Source: Watersipora subatra
Lineage: Eukaryota; Bryozoa; Gymnolaemata; Cheilostomatida; Watersiporidae
Assembly: GCF_963576615.1 (NCBI RefSeq)
Contig: NC_088708.1
Location: 24,807,191-24,871,190, forward strand
Direction: 5' to 3'
DNA: 64,000 nucleotides
The notes beneath the pieces are model-generated. The model did not search any database and had not been told where the DNA came from. It worked only from the letters and a program-made list of their open reading frames with translations. Position 1 is the stretch's first letter; each line of letters opens with the position of its first letter. This document shows, one piece after another, positions 11,332 to 22,229 of this stretch. The translations under genes and the position numbers were made by a program.

Positions 11332-13237
11332 TTAGTCATACTCGGAACCGATGGTGATACTCACTTCTCCAGGATGTATGTACGTAGAGTGATACCACAT
11401 GTTCGTGTCCACTAAAACTGTAAGAAGAGACAATGATGAATCACTTGTTTAATAAAAACTGGGGGGTACAATATATACATAAATAAAATGAATGACTTAC
11501 TAATGTCTCCCTTCTCCATGGTTGCATTTAGTGGTTTGCACACAGAGTCACACTCTGGTGATGGAATAAGACTCCAGGATTTCTTTCCAGCAATCATTGC
11601 TTGCCATGATGGCCTCTGCACATAGTCTATCTACAAAGAGGCGGTGCAAGCTATGAAATTGCCTTAAGGTAAAGGTCCAATACATTTTATACTAAAACAA
11701 CCCACAGCTTAGGAGCGGAATGGCAAAAAAATTCAGTGATACGATCATCAGTCCTAAGCCAGGGAGGAAACAGATGTTAAGATATCAATAGCCCCCACTT
11801 GAGTATTGCAGGACCATAATAAAAGGTTGGATAACCAAATAAATCCTATATTAAGCATTGCTCAATTAAAACAGTTGGCTAGGGCTGTATGTAGATGACA
11901 AATGGCACTTACATTATACGTGTAACCAAATCATGGTCCGTAGCGCCATTGCAAAAGGAATGTGCTGGCAACCTCTTAACATAAATAACAAGAATCCACA
12001 GCAAGCTACCCGCATAATTATTAGCTCTACTGATGAAAAGGGTAAGCGCGTTGTTAGGGCGCTTTTGTATTAAAAGCAATAGTCTACGAATTAGGCTTTG
12101 CATTCGTGTTACATGAAAAAACAGCAGTCTAATCTTTGGTTGTTACTAAAGTTTAACTAGCAGTAGTCATTGAAGAGCTTGGAAGTCGTTCTTATTACTT
12201 ACATGTACATTAGCTCCTCCGCCAAATCCACCCATAAACAGCCAGTCAAGATTACTAGACTCTGAATTGTCGGGCAAAAATTCAGGGCGCTTGTAATGCT
12301 TGCGAAGTTGCTTTGTAACATCAGGATTGCAGTTGCTCCTGTTAGACATAAATTAGATGTAATCACACATCATTGTTCAGCAAATCATTGTTTAACAGAT
12401 GTGCTGGATGAAGATTAAGCTATGCAATCTAGCAGTTGCACGGTTTGTTGCAAACTAGCTAGCAATTCCTACTCGATAAAAAGGAGACCAATTTGAGGTC
12501 TTCACTCTATAAAATATGGGTAGCCAACATTAGGCTATTATTGCGTAAAATAGAGGTGAAAATCAACTTTTCACTTGATACACAGAGAAAGCATGATATG
12601 AAAGATAACTAACTTACCAGCCAACATACCATTGCTCTTCGCCTTCATCAATTCGACTTTGCGCCTCCGACATAGCGAACACTTCTGCCAATGTTAAAAA
12701 CTTAGTTTTGTAAGGAAAAAACTGGCAGTCAAACTCAACAGCTTCAAGAGCTCCTTCTGTATTCACAAACAAATCTTTCAAATAATTATAGCTGAATACT
12801 TGAAGAGCTGTCCAGTTGTTAGCACCTCCCTTGACCAGCAAAGGAATGCCATTATATGCGTAATCCTTTAAAAATTCCTCTCGGGTAAATGTATCTCCGT
12901 TTACAGTAGGCACTTGGAACATGTCCTTGCATACATCACAGCTTACTGCGGGTCTAGCTAACTCTTGAAGCACAAGATTGTTAGCTATAATGCACCTGGG
13001 GTCCAGTGTCATGTAATATGTCGTCGCCATCATAGCAATCACTGCAACTGATACGGAACAACAAAAAAAGCGACTTCTTGTTCTTCGCATAGATGCATCA
13101 TTTTCAACATGTTTCTTGAGATTTGAGGCGAGCAAGATTTCTAGAACTTTGGCATCCATGAAACCATCATCTAATGCTTTTTGGTAGACTGAGTTTATCT
13201 TTGATATTAATCTTTTTTGAGTAGCTGAACTCCCCAT
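11332..13237 (-). CDS. JmjC/cupin-8 domain membrane protein
   Basis: Four exons on the minus strand: 13237-12618, 12338-12203, 11630-11501 and 11417-11332. GT-AG splicing and consistent phases give 972 nt, 323 aa. A single hydrophobic segment (about 57-77) follows a basic stretch, which predicts a type II membrane protein with a C-terminal lumenal or extracellular domain. The cupin/JmjC fold shows the HxD iron-binding motif (His252-Ile-Asp254, split by the intron 2 boundary), a GKK candidate for 2-oxoglutarate binding (267-269) and a distal histidine (His305 in NMWYHST). All three metal ligands are present, so it is likely an active Fe(II)/2-oxoglutarate dioxygenase; the substrate is unknown. 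A 5' UTR acceptor just upstream suggests another non-coding exon. It is not close to any named human JmjC protein that I can identify. Confidence 0.85.
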
Positions 13238-14640
13238 TGGGACTCAGTCAGAGAAACAGCAGAAAAAGTACCTGTGAAAATGAATCAATATTAAGTGATC
13301 ATATTTTTAACACTGATTTTTCAATTGACATTTTCAAGGGTCATCATTAGTTTTCACTACAATGATGCTATTGAAATATTAACAAGAAAGTCAAATTGCT
13401 TAGCATGCTCTTAGCAACTTAATAGTTAGGCACATGACATCATTTAGTTATTCACAAAATAAATGTTAGGAAAAAATTAATGCTAACTTTGTGCATACGA
13501 TAACCACAATAAAAGCAGCCTAAAACAGTAATAACCAGCAACTCAACAAAACAGTAATAACCAGCAACTCAATAATGTGCAGCTTACTGGCCCGCCTTGA
13601 GCCCTATCACAAGAAGTGCGAGTGCTTATATTATAGCTAGTCTTCGCAGAAATTATGTTTGCTAAAAACTAGTTACGAAAAAGATTTGATAGGCGTTGAA
13701 AACAGAAAGACTGCTTTCTTCAGAAGCTATTTTGCTTAAACTGCTTACAGCCATTCTACAGTCTTAGTTAAAATCTAACAAAGTGAGAAGTTCATCTACA
13801 GACACACTGTGAGAAAGTTACAGCACATTTATCTTCGGTACTAAGCAACATAAAGTTGTGCCACGTCAAATAGCTAAATTAGACTCAGACTAGGTCTTAA
13901 TGTTTTAATTGTCAACAAAAACTGAGCAAAACTAAAATCAAACAATGCGTGTAAAATATCGTTCAAAATATACTGTAACTATTCTATCTTAGTAAGATGT
14001 ATCCGCGACAATCGAATCGAGTATAAACAAGTGCAAAATGTTTGATGAATATCAAAGCTAAACTCCGTAAGGACACGTACTGGTCAATATATCAGCGTGA
14101 AAGGAAAGATGTCGTCCAATCAGCTTTTATTATATTTAGGGTTTTAAAACTTCCAACCCCTTAGAATGGTTACAATCACAAAAGTAAGTGAACGTCTTAT
14201 CGCTTCCCATCCAACGCTAAATGTTACTCTTTTTATTACAGAAATAAATAGACTAAGAACATTAAGGCTAGCATCATTTATAGAGTGAAGCATGACGTTT
14301 TTATCGATATAGGAATAGCTCTATGCTAAACAATGACGAGCCCTTCAAGTTGACGTAGCCTTGGCTACATCTCTGTATGTCTCTTATAATAACTCAGCAG
14401 GAAGTACATGTAAGAGCTATGGCAGAGCCGTATAGTTTCACAAAACTTTCACAAAGAAAAGTTTGTGAAACTATACGACACTGAGCTATGGAGGTTGGTT
14501 GGATTTTCCAGTACGCTTGTTCAGCAAAGATTTATGATAGATTTAACGTTTGTACAGCTATATACATGGTTATATGTTGTAACTCTATTCTTAGAATAGA
14601 CTCTTCTAAGAATAGAAGAGTCTATTCTTAGAATTGTCGA
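13238..14640. other. Upstream region of the JmjC gene
   Basis: No coding exon seen. It contains a 27-bp direct duplication at about 13525-13575 (motif aacagtaataaccagcaact) and a hairpin at 14430-14477 with arms gtatagtttcacaaa / tttgtgaaactatac. Nested inverted and direct repeats of ttcttagaatagactcttct lie at 14585-14633, immediately before the LINE. Confidence 0.6.
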
Positions 14641-14656
14641 GTCGCTTGACTCTAGA

Positions 14657-15223
14657 ATGGAAAACATTGAAACCCAAGTTAGAGAGCAGTTTCAAACGCA
14701 GTCTCAAAAACACGAACAAACGTATGCCCAGATAGTCCAAAAAGTCGACCAGTCTACAAGTGTGCTAAACAATCAGTTAAGAGTACAAGAAGTTCAAATG
14801 CAATCTCTCAAAACCGAAATCACCAGCGAATTCCGTGCTAAAAATGTCATTATTTTTGGAGTGGAAGAGGATAAGGACACTACTCTCGAGGAATCTATCG
14901 AGAGACTCTCCGACCTCCTTAGATCGGCGAGTCTCAACGTGGAGGTGTCAAAGTCAAACACCACCCGTTTAGGTGTTAAAAAAGAGAGCAAATTCAGACC
15001 TATTAGAGTGTGCTTGTCTTCTGAAACTCAGAAATGGGACTTATTGAAAAGAATCAATGCCCAAAAAATAACTGGAGTTTTTGCTCGCCTTGATTTGAAT
15101 AAAGAAGAGCAAGAGAGGGATTTCCTTCTAAGAAAGGAGTTAAGGGAGCAGAAAGATCAGGACCCGGAAAACAATTACAAGATTTTCAACAGCAAAATAA
15201 TAAAGACAGGCCCCAAGAATTAA
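14657..15223 (+). CDS. LINE ORF1 protein, RNA-binding
   Basis: 188 aa. The N-terminal ~60 residues are rich in Gln and Glu and look like a coiled coil. A central RRM-like part follows (KNVIIFGVEED, then RPIRVCLSS and WDLLKRI), then a charged C-terminus. This layout is known from ORF1 proteins of CR1/L1-like elements, which bind the element RNA and form trimers. It may be 5'-truncated, since the frame is short. It lies 29 bp before ORF2. Confidence 0.8.
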   Translation: MENIETQVREQFQTQSQKHEQTYAQIVQKVDQSTSVLNNQLRVQEVQMQSLKTEITSEFRAKNVIIFGVEEDKDTTLEESIERLSDLLRSASLNVEVSKSNTTRLGVKKESKFRPIRVCLSSETQKWDLLKRINAQKITGVFARLDLNKEEQERDFLLRKELREQKDQDPENNYKIFNSKIIKTGPKN

Positions 15224-15252
15224 AGTTATCAGATCAAATCAGACTCCTTTCT

Positions 15253-17978
15253 GTGAATTCCCGATCTATAAAAGGAAAGCTCACCGAAATCCAAGCTCTT
15301 TCTTCAGAATATGATATATGTATCACTGAAACACACATAGATAAATCATTTTTAAATAATCAACTTTTCCTTCCAAGTGATAAGGTAATTTACAGAAGGG
15401 ATAGAGATGATCAAGGGGGCGGAGTTCTCATAGCTGTGAAAACTGATATATCTCACAAAATCGTTGCCACAACTGTTGATGCAGAAGTAGTATCAATTGC
15501 CTTCCAAATACATGAAAAACAATTTTGTACTTTATTATGTTACTACCGACCTCCTACCAAAAACAGTATTGATGATCTTTTCTCTCACATACATAAGCTC
15601 AAACAAACATACCCAGCAGACAAATTACTAGTCGTTGGTGATTTCAATTTACCAGCCATAGACTGGAAACAAAAAGTTATAGTTGGGGCAAACCGGTCCC
15701 ACTACAAAGACTTCCTTGACAATTTGTTTGACTTACAACTTGACCAGCTAATAACTGATCCCACTCATGTGGCTGGAAACACATTAGACTTAGTATGTAC
15801 AGACCTGTCTTACCGAATAACGAATACAAGCGTCATACAGCCTGGTCTTAGTGACCACTATATGATCGAAATAAACATATCCACTTCGCAGACAGCGGAA
15901 CTTCAAAACAATGTAGACCTACCTCCTATTAGACTGTTCAAGCAAGTTGACTTGCCCAATTTTGAGAAGTCACTAGCTGAAATTCAAAAACGGGTAACGG
16001 AGTGTATAGGCATTGGAGGTACCATAGACAACGTTTGGAACATTTTTAAACTTGGCTTACATAATGCAATAAATGATCATGTTCCTACCAGACAAAGACA
16101 GCCTAAAAGGCCGAACGAACCACTCTGGTTTAATAAATCTGCAAAGCGTGCATGCAACAAGCAACGTAAGTTATACTCCTTGTATAAGAAAAAAGGAGAC
16201 AGTGAATTACTTAATAAATACAAACAACTACGTCGAAGTAACAAAAAGTTATTTAAAAACCTCAAAAAAGACTACATGACCAATAGACTATACAATCCAC
16301 TGGTAGAGGGTGACACCAAACCCTTCAATAGATATATAAAAGAATTCAAAGGAAATGCAAACAAAATTGTGTCGGTGAAACAAGACAATGGAGTATTGAC
16401 TGAAAATGATTATGAAACTGCTAATATACTAAATTCTTTTTTCAGAGCGTCTTCTCGAAACCTTCCCCTCTACCTACACTGCCATTTATTGCCGATCCCC
16501 AAAATATTTCGATCTCAACCAATGGAGTATTAAAATTAATAGATAACCTGAAAACTGGTAAGGCCGCAGGCCCAGACAAGATTGGAAAAAATCAACTCAC
16601 TCTTGACCCCAAAGGAACAGCCGCTATTTTGACGAGCATATTTGATTATTAACTTCAAACAGGTACCTTGCCCGAAGAATGGAAAATTGTCCACGTGACT
16701 CCTATTTATAAACAAGGTAGTCGAACTTCACCATCCAATTATCGCCCCATTTCTCTAACTTGTATATGCTGTAAATTATTGGAACATATAATCGTTCACC
16801 AGCTAAATGCGCAGCTTACAAACAAAATTTCCTCAAACCAGCATGGCTTCAGAGAAAGTCTCTCGTGTTGTACCCAACTGATAACAGTAAACCATGACAT
16901 ACTCAAATTTAATGACTTCGGATCCATTGTACACGCAGCCATTTTAGATTTCTCTAAAGCGTTCGATGTAGTAAATCATAGCAAACTCCTAACTAAGCTT
17001 ATAGGCTTCGGTATAAATCCCATACTTATACGTTGGATAGCATCCTTCCTCCAAGGTAGGTCTCAGCGAGTTTTGGTAGGAGGTGGGATGTCGGATCCAG
17101 TACAGGTCACATCAGGAGTCCCGCAGGGGAGCGTACTAGGCCCTACTCTGTTCATTTTGTTTATAAATGATATAGTTGACTGTGTTACCAATAGTTCTAT
17201 ACGCCTCTTTGCCGATGATACTCTAGTATATCACCCTATTACAAACTCAAACGACATGACACTATTACAAACTGACCTCGATAACCTATTTCAATGCGGA
17301 CAGTCCAATGGTATGTTATTTAACGCCAAAAAGAGCACTATTGTTTCATTCGGGAAAACATCGCTTACAGACAAATACCCCATAAATTACCTTCTCGGGA
17401 ACACTCCTTTAATCACATGTGACACTGTAAAATACCTTGGTGTGTACCTTTCAAAAGACAACAAGTGGAATACACATATTGAATATATTTGTATGAAAGC
17501 ATCACGCATCCTTGGATTGTTAAAAAATACTATTAGTGATGCCCCAGTCGCAGTGAAATTGATTGCTTATAAGCAGCTGTGTCGACCTGTTCTTGAATAC
17601 GCAGCCGAGGTCTGGGACCCTCATACAGCCACGCATTTCGACATGCTGGAACGCATACAAAATAAAGCTGTGAGGTTCATTAAAAATATTAAAGGCAGAG
17701 AGGTGTCTGTCTCAGAAGAAAAATTCATGTGTGGCTTAAAGTCCTTAAAACACAGAAGACAGCAACAGAGATTGTCTTTGTACATTAATATCGTATCAAA
17801 CAAAGATACGTTTCCATCCATCCATGACACACTGACCGAAATGAACGCATCTACTCACTACATGACCACACGTTCTAACAATCTAAACGCCCTCTCCTGT
17901 GACTCTGGTCAGTTTTTGCAGGGATTCATCCTCAGGACATCTCGGGAGATCCACACTGGGGAGATTGTAGCGGACTAA
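15253..17978 (+). pseudogene. LINE ORF2 (endonuclease + reverse transcriptase), two lesions
   Basis: The first part (15253 to about 16440) is an APE-type endonuclease with NSRSI at its start, ETH, GGGVLIAV, LLVVGDFNLPAIDW and SDHYM. The second part (16668-17978) is a reverse transcriptase with NYRPISLT, DFSKAFDVVNH, SGVPQGSVLGP and the catalytic FADD. The frame shifts within a T run at about 16436-16442 (one base short), and an in-frame TAA interrupts the linker at 16650-16652. Otherwise the frame is open to the stop at 17976-17978. The protein nicks target DNA and copies the element RNA in place; this copy is probably inactive in cis. Confidence 0.9.
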
Positions 17979-18003
17979 CAAAACAAAAAAAACAAAAAAA
18001 AAA

Positions 18004-18640
18004 GACCTAGCGATCGGAGGGTCCCTTTCTTGCTTCTCATGAGGCTCTAGGGACTAAACATCATCCAGATCCAGAACTCAGAAACGTCAAGTTCATAACA
18101 TAATTGAAACTAGAGAAGCAAAATACTTTGATAGATTAAATTACAAAAAAAACGTTTGAAATGTTTTATGAACAGTTGCAATCTGTATCTGTCAGAGAGC
18201 TGTTACAAACATATATTTCTTTGTGTGTAATATTTATCTAGCAGTCTAGCTCGAGAGAGATACAGATATAGTCAAGCGTGTCGATAAATCACAGAAAATA
18301 AGTATCTGCATAGTTATTTTTAAAAACGGTAATGAGGTCGATTCAGACCTGCCAACCCAAGAGTGGGGCAATGCGTGAGATTTAATTTTGGGGCAATTCA
18401 TGTATCAATGATAGCATATATAAAATTTTGGAAATTGGGGCAAAAATCTCACGCATTTTCCTTTTTTCTTTGGGGTGATTGCGTGAGTCTCACGCCCAAT
18501 GTGTGAGAGTTGGCATGTATGGGTCGATTTGTGCAGATGTGAGTGTCTTGAGTTAAAGACCCATTGAAAACGATCTGTTATCTCAATCTTTCACCTTGGC
18601 TCGGATCATACACAACTATTCTTATAAATATATATATATA
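18004..18640. other. LINE 3' flank and unassigned repeats
   Basis: Shortly after the A-rich tract comes a stretch that may be LINE 3' UTR (to about 18060). Then comes sequence with local inverted motifs (gcgtgagatttaa... at 18372 and ctcacgcattttcc at 18448). An (AT)n tract lies at 18628-18643. No gene seen. Confidence 0.4.
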
Positions 18641-18960
18641 TATTGTAATCATAGCAACGCAGACTTAATTTAGCTATTACTTGCTAATTATTTCACATTT
18701 ACATCTAAACCAGTTTATAGTCGTTTTATTTTTTTTTTAATTTACATGTATTTGAACTGCACAAAATATTTTGCTCATAATATGAAGTTTGAAATTTACA
18801 GTGGTTTGACATAGTTTGAAAACCTGTACAGTTGCTTTTATTTTCTCTCTTAATTTATTTCAACTACCCAAAACACTTCTCATAATTTGTAGTTTGAAAG
18901 TTAGAATTGCAAATCTTGATATATGTTGAATACAAATAAATTTTCAAGTGATTTTAATAA
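18641..18960 (+). mobile_element. Helitron fragment, copy d
   Basis: Aligns by eye with the 3' portion of the Helitron ending at 21237 and with the inverted copy starting at 21250 (shared tagctattacttgctaatta and ttcaactacccaaaacactt). Its own 3' hairpin and CTAG end are missing. It stops at the palindrome that begins at about 18962. Confidence 0.55.
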
Positions 18961-19012
18961 ATCGGGGTGAGGAAACAATTGTATATATATAATTGTTTCC
19001 TCACCTCGATTA
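18961..19012. repeat. Near-perfect inverted repeat with (TA)n loop
   Basis: Arms of about 20 bp (cggggtgaggaaacaatt / aattgtttcctcacctcg) surround a short (TA)n loop. It sits at the junction between a Helitron fragment and an R2-like LINE remnant. Confidence 0.85.
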
Positions 19013-19034
19013 ATCCATATGGGTGTGAATTTCT

Positions 19035-19668
19035 GCGCTAACTCGGGTCTCCTACTAGAGACCTAGGAGTTTGAGCACTTCCTCACAATGTTCGATGTTA
19101 CCAATAGCGCACTTTCTGCAACTCACTTGAGTTGATTGCTGCCGGTATCTGGGCAAGCCACATTTTATGCACGGGTGTTATTGCGCCCAGTGCCCCAATG
19201 ACTACTGGAATAACAGTTGTTTTTACATACCAGAATTTTTCAATCTTTTCTCCAAGAAGATAATTCTCCACTTTTTTTGCTGGCTATATTGTAGTCATGG
19301 GGTACTGTTATATCTATTATAGTAGCTTTCTTGTTCTCCTTGTCCACAACCACTATATCTGGTTGGTTTGCTAGGACATGCTTGTCAGTCTGGATGTAGA
19401 AGTCCCAAAGGATCTTAGGATCATTTTCATTGGCCTTACCAGGAGCTTTCCACTAATGTTGTGGTTTATTAAGGCCATGCTCATCACATAGACTTCTGTA
19501 CGCAACACCTGCAACATGATTATGTTGCTCAGTGTATGCGTTTCCGGCTAGGTGCTTGCATCCACTGATGATATGTTGGATGATCTCAGGTGCATCTTTG
19601 CACAGTCTGCATCTAGCATCGTTTCTAGTGTGATAGATCTTTGTTTGGAGTTGCCTTGTTGGGAGCAC
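19035..19668 (-). pseudogene. R2-like LINE 3' remnant with restriction-like endonuclease
   Basis: Read on the minus strand. A zinc-binding-type segment (CRLCKDAPEIIQHIISGC, then YTEQHNHVAG) is followed, after a frame change near 19453, by LWDFYIQTDKHVLANQPDIV, DKENKKATIIDITVPHDY and, after a further frame change near 19270, VIPVVIGALGAITPV. These are the C-terminal CCHC and PD-(D/E)XK-type endonuclease blocks known from R2/NeSL-like non-LTR elements. The reverse transcriptase is absent here and several frame breaks are present, so this is a dead 5'-truncated copy. Assignment rests on memory of the family blocks. Confidence 0.65.
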
Positions 19669-19669
19669 T

Positions 19670-19709
19670 TATATATCTATATATATATATATAGATATAT
19701 ATATATATA
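19670..19709. repeat. (TA)n/(TATC)n microsatellite
   Basis: A simple TA-rich tract with its own internal symmetry. It ends in the TA that flanks the next element. Confidence 0.9.
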
Positions 19710-20509
19710 CCCTAGGACACTTATTTAGCTAGTATTTAGTTTCGTGAGTAGCAATCAGAGTAAAATTTCGCTGCAACTTAATTTCGCAGCTCTGATGAGT
19801 GCGAAAATATAGTGATGTGGAAATAAATGCAGTGGAACAAACATAATTAGATTCCTCAGGTCCAGTTCACTAGTACGAATTTTTTTTCAATTTGGGACTA
19901 GTTTGTATTTGTGAACCGCAGGTAAAAATGTGTGGGCGAAATCGATAATGCGATTTGATCGCTTGCTGCCATTCGTTTCTTGGACTATCAATGACGTCAA
20001 GGTCCCTGCCGCCGTGACTGATGTGGTACCAATATTAGATCTCAAGTATTTATAGCACGCGGTGGCCATGGCTCCGGGTTGTTATTGTTTTTGGTTGGTA
20101 ATAAAATTCATCACTACAATAATTATTATTCAATTTTATGACTTTCCCTACCAGACTTTCATCCTCATCAGTTACAAATTCAGTGACTAAACTAATATCA
20201 TCATCTTCCTCATTTGTCTTGGCTTTTACAAAAAAACTTGTTATCTTAATTTGCTTTGCCATGCTGCTCAGTCGGTGTATTAGCTATAATGGGTTTAGCA
20301 GAAATCGCCGAATGAGCCAACCACACACGAAAATTGCCTGCATTTCTAATATGACGATTTTATTGTGAATATCAATGAACAAAGCTATTTAATTTCGCGT
20401 TTTCGCTCGTTCGTTATGATAGTTTAGTTTTGCTCATGAAATTTTCGCGAGAGGATGACTCCACGAAAACGCGAAAGTTAGATGACACGAATACATAAGT
20501 GTCCTAGGG
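19710..20509. mobile_element. 800-bp TA-flanked TIR element
   Basis: The ends are exact inverted repeats, CCCTAGGACACTTAT on the left and its complement on the right (20495-20509), and TA flanks both sides (19708-19709 and 20510-20511). A TA target duplication is typical of the Tc1/mariner superfamily. Further GC-containing inverted motifs (tttcgcg / cgcgaaa) occur inside. It holds one small minus-strand frame (20262-20050), listed separately. Confidence 0.8.
20050..20262 (-). CDS. Small ORF with PCNA-binding (PIP-box) like N-terminus
   Basis: 70 codons inside the 800-bp TA-flanked element. Residues 4-11 read QIKITSFF, which fits the PIP-box consensus Q-x-x-(I/L/M)-x-x-(F/Y)-(F/Y). An acidic stretch (EEDDD, then TDEDES) follows. 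A second small frame (20069-19887) overlaps downstream. This could be a degraded piece of a transposase or host gene captured by the element, or chance. No known family recognised. Confidence 0.3.
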   Translation of the reverse strand: MAKQIKITSFFVKAKTNEEDDDISLVTEFVTDEDESLVGKVIKLNNNYCSDEFYYQPKTITTRSHGHRVL

Positions 20510-20599
20510 TATTTCTTAAAGTATGTGGATATGTGTGTCATTCTGGCCATAGCGCAGGCTGATTATTTTACCAATGTGGCCACGCGTTATGATGCTCTT

Positions 20600-21237
20600 G
20601 TTAAGAAATATTTTTCGTGTGGTTCAATTACTATATCTGCGGTCAAGGCCAATTCTTCTCACGCAGACAATTATATTGGCTCCATAGGAAGAACCTCGAC
20701 ATTATCTCTTCGTTCGGTCAGACAAAGACAGTATAATATCACATTTTTACATTTTTACTGGTATCGAGAGGTACCAGTATCATCGTATTCAAAGTTTTGA
20801 TGGATAGCAAGAATTGTTATTATTAATTCTACATACTCAGGATTTTTATTTCTTTTTCTTAGTTCGTATTAATTGTATCATTACCGAATCATCTTTTATT
20901 GTAATTGTAGCAAAACCAACCTAATTGAGCTATTACTTGCTAATTATTTCACATTTACATCTGAACCTTTTCAAAGTCGTTTTATTTTTTTAATTTATTG
21001 GACCTGAACAAAACATTTTTCTCATGATATGAAGTTTAAAAGTTGTTTGACAAAGTTGGAAAACCGTTACAGCTGTTTATATTTTCTCTCTTAATTTATT
21101 TCAACTACCCAAAACACTTTTCTCATAGTAGGTAATTTGAAAGTTAGAATGGCAAATGTTGTTTTATGTTAAATACAAATCCATTTTCTGTTTAAAGACT
21201 TTTTTATTACCCGGGCAAAGCCGGGTAGTACAGCTAG
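20600..21237 (+). mobile_element. Helitron, copy a (3' part)
   Basis: The 3' terminus has the Helitron signature: a GC hairpin (CCGGGCAAAGCCGG, about 21211-21224) about ten bases before CTAG at 21234-21237, followed by T. Its body is matched in inverted orientation by the copy starting at 21250. The 5' end was not found; the TA-flanked element lies immediately upstream and may have broken it. Confidence 0.7.
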
Positions 21238-21249
21238 TATATATATATA

Positions 21250-22207
21250 CTAGCTGTACAACCCGGCATTGTTCGGGTAATAAAAAAGTCTTTGGACAGA
21301 AAATTTATTTGTATTTAACTTATAACAACATTTTCCATTCTAACTTTCAAACTACAAATTATGAGAAAAGTGTTTTGAGTAGTTGAAATGAATCAAGAGA
21401 GAAAATAAAAGCAACTGTACAGGTTTTCAAACTATGACAAACAACTGTAACTTTCAAACTTCATAATATGAGTAAAATATTTTGTGCAGTTCAAATGCAT
21501 GTAAATTTTAAAAAAATAAAACGACTATAAAAGGATTTAGAGGTAAATGTGAAATAATTAGCAAGTAATAGCTAAATTGAGTCTGTGTTGCTATGATTAC
21601 AATAGAAGATGATTCGGTAATGATACAATTAATACAAACTGAGAAAACAAAATAAAAATCCTGAATATGTTGAATTAATAATAACAATTCTTGCATAGAG
21701 GTGTGCGTGTGTGTATAAAAAGGTTACTGTTCCACAAGAAACTACTCATCAAAACTTTGAATACGACGACACTGGTACCTCTCGATACCGGTACAAATGT
21801 AAAAATGAGATATCATAGTGTCTTTGTCTGACTTCACGGGTAGAGAATATCAAGACTTTTCCCACGGAGATAACACAATCGTCCGTGTGAGAAGAATTGG
21901 CCTTGAGCGCAAATATAACAATCAAACCTTACAAAAAACCGAAAATAGAAGTTCAATAAAACACGAAAAAGCATCATGTTTCATAGTATTAATAGAGCTT
22001 CAAATAATTTGTCATTTAGCATGTGCATACGGTATACCGTATATGATGGTGCCTTTCAATACGCCTTGCATGGCTTAGTAGGTTGAAAACTAGCGGTTGC
22101 ATTATCCGTGAGTTCAGATCCATCATAATGCGTAATTTTAATTTCCAAGATTTTAGTAGATTAAGCTGGACATACACAGACACATAATACACATACAAAC
22201 TTTGAGA
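21250..22207 (-). mobile_element. Helitron, copy b
   Basis: About 958 bp on the minus strand, from a 5' TCTCAAAGT end at 22207 to a 3' CTAG at 21253-21250, with the hairpin CCCGAACAATGCCGGG just inside the 3' end. It lies head-to-head with copy a, separated by a 12-bp TA tract. No Rep/helicase coding sequence was seen, so it is non-autonomous. Confidence 0.7.
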
Positions 22208-22229
22208 AATATATATATATATATAGTAA

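Larger units (their letters stand above)
14641..18003 (+). mobile_element. CR1/Jockey-type LINE, nearly full length
   Basis: A non-LTR retrotransposon with ORF1 (14657-15223), then an AP-endonuclease and reverse transcriptase ORF2 (15253-17978) and an A-rich 3' tract (17979-18003). The ORF order, endonuclease type and reverse transcriptase block style fit the CR1/Jockey group. ORF2 carries only two visible lesions, so the insertion looks young. No target duplication was recognised. The 5' end is uncertain. Confidence 0.9.

Noticed and set aside
12167-12349. Separate 60-aa minus-strand ORF starting with Met
   Set aside because: It is the second exon of the JmjC gene; the Met lies in the intron and the real exon starts at 12338.
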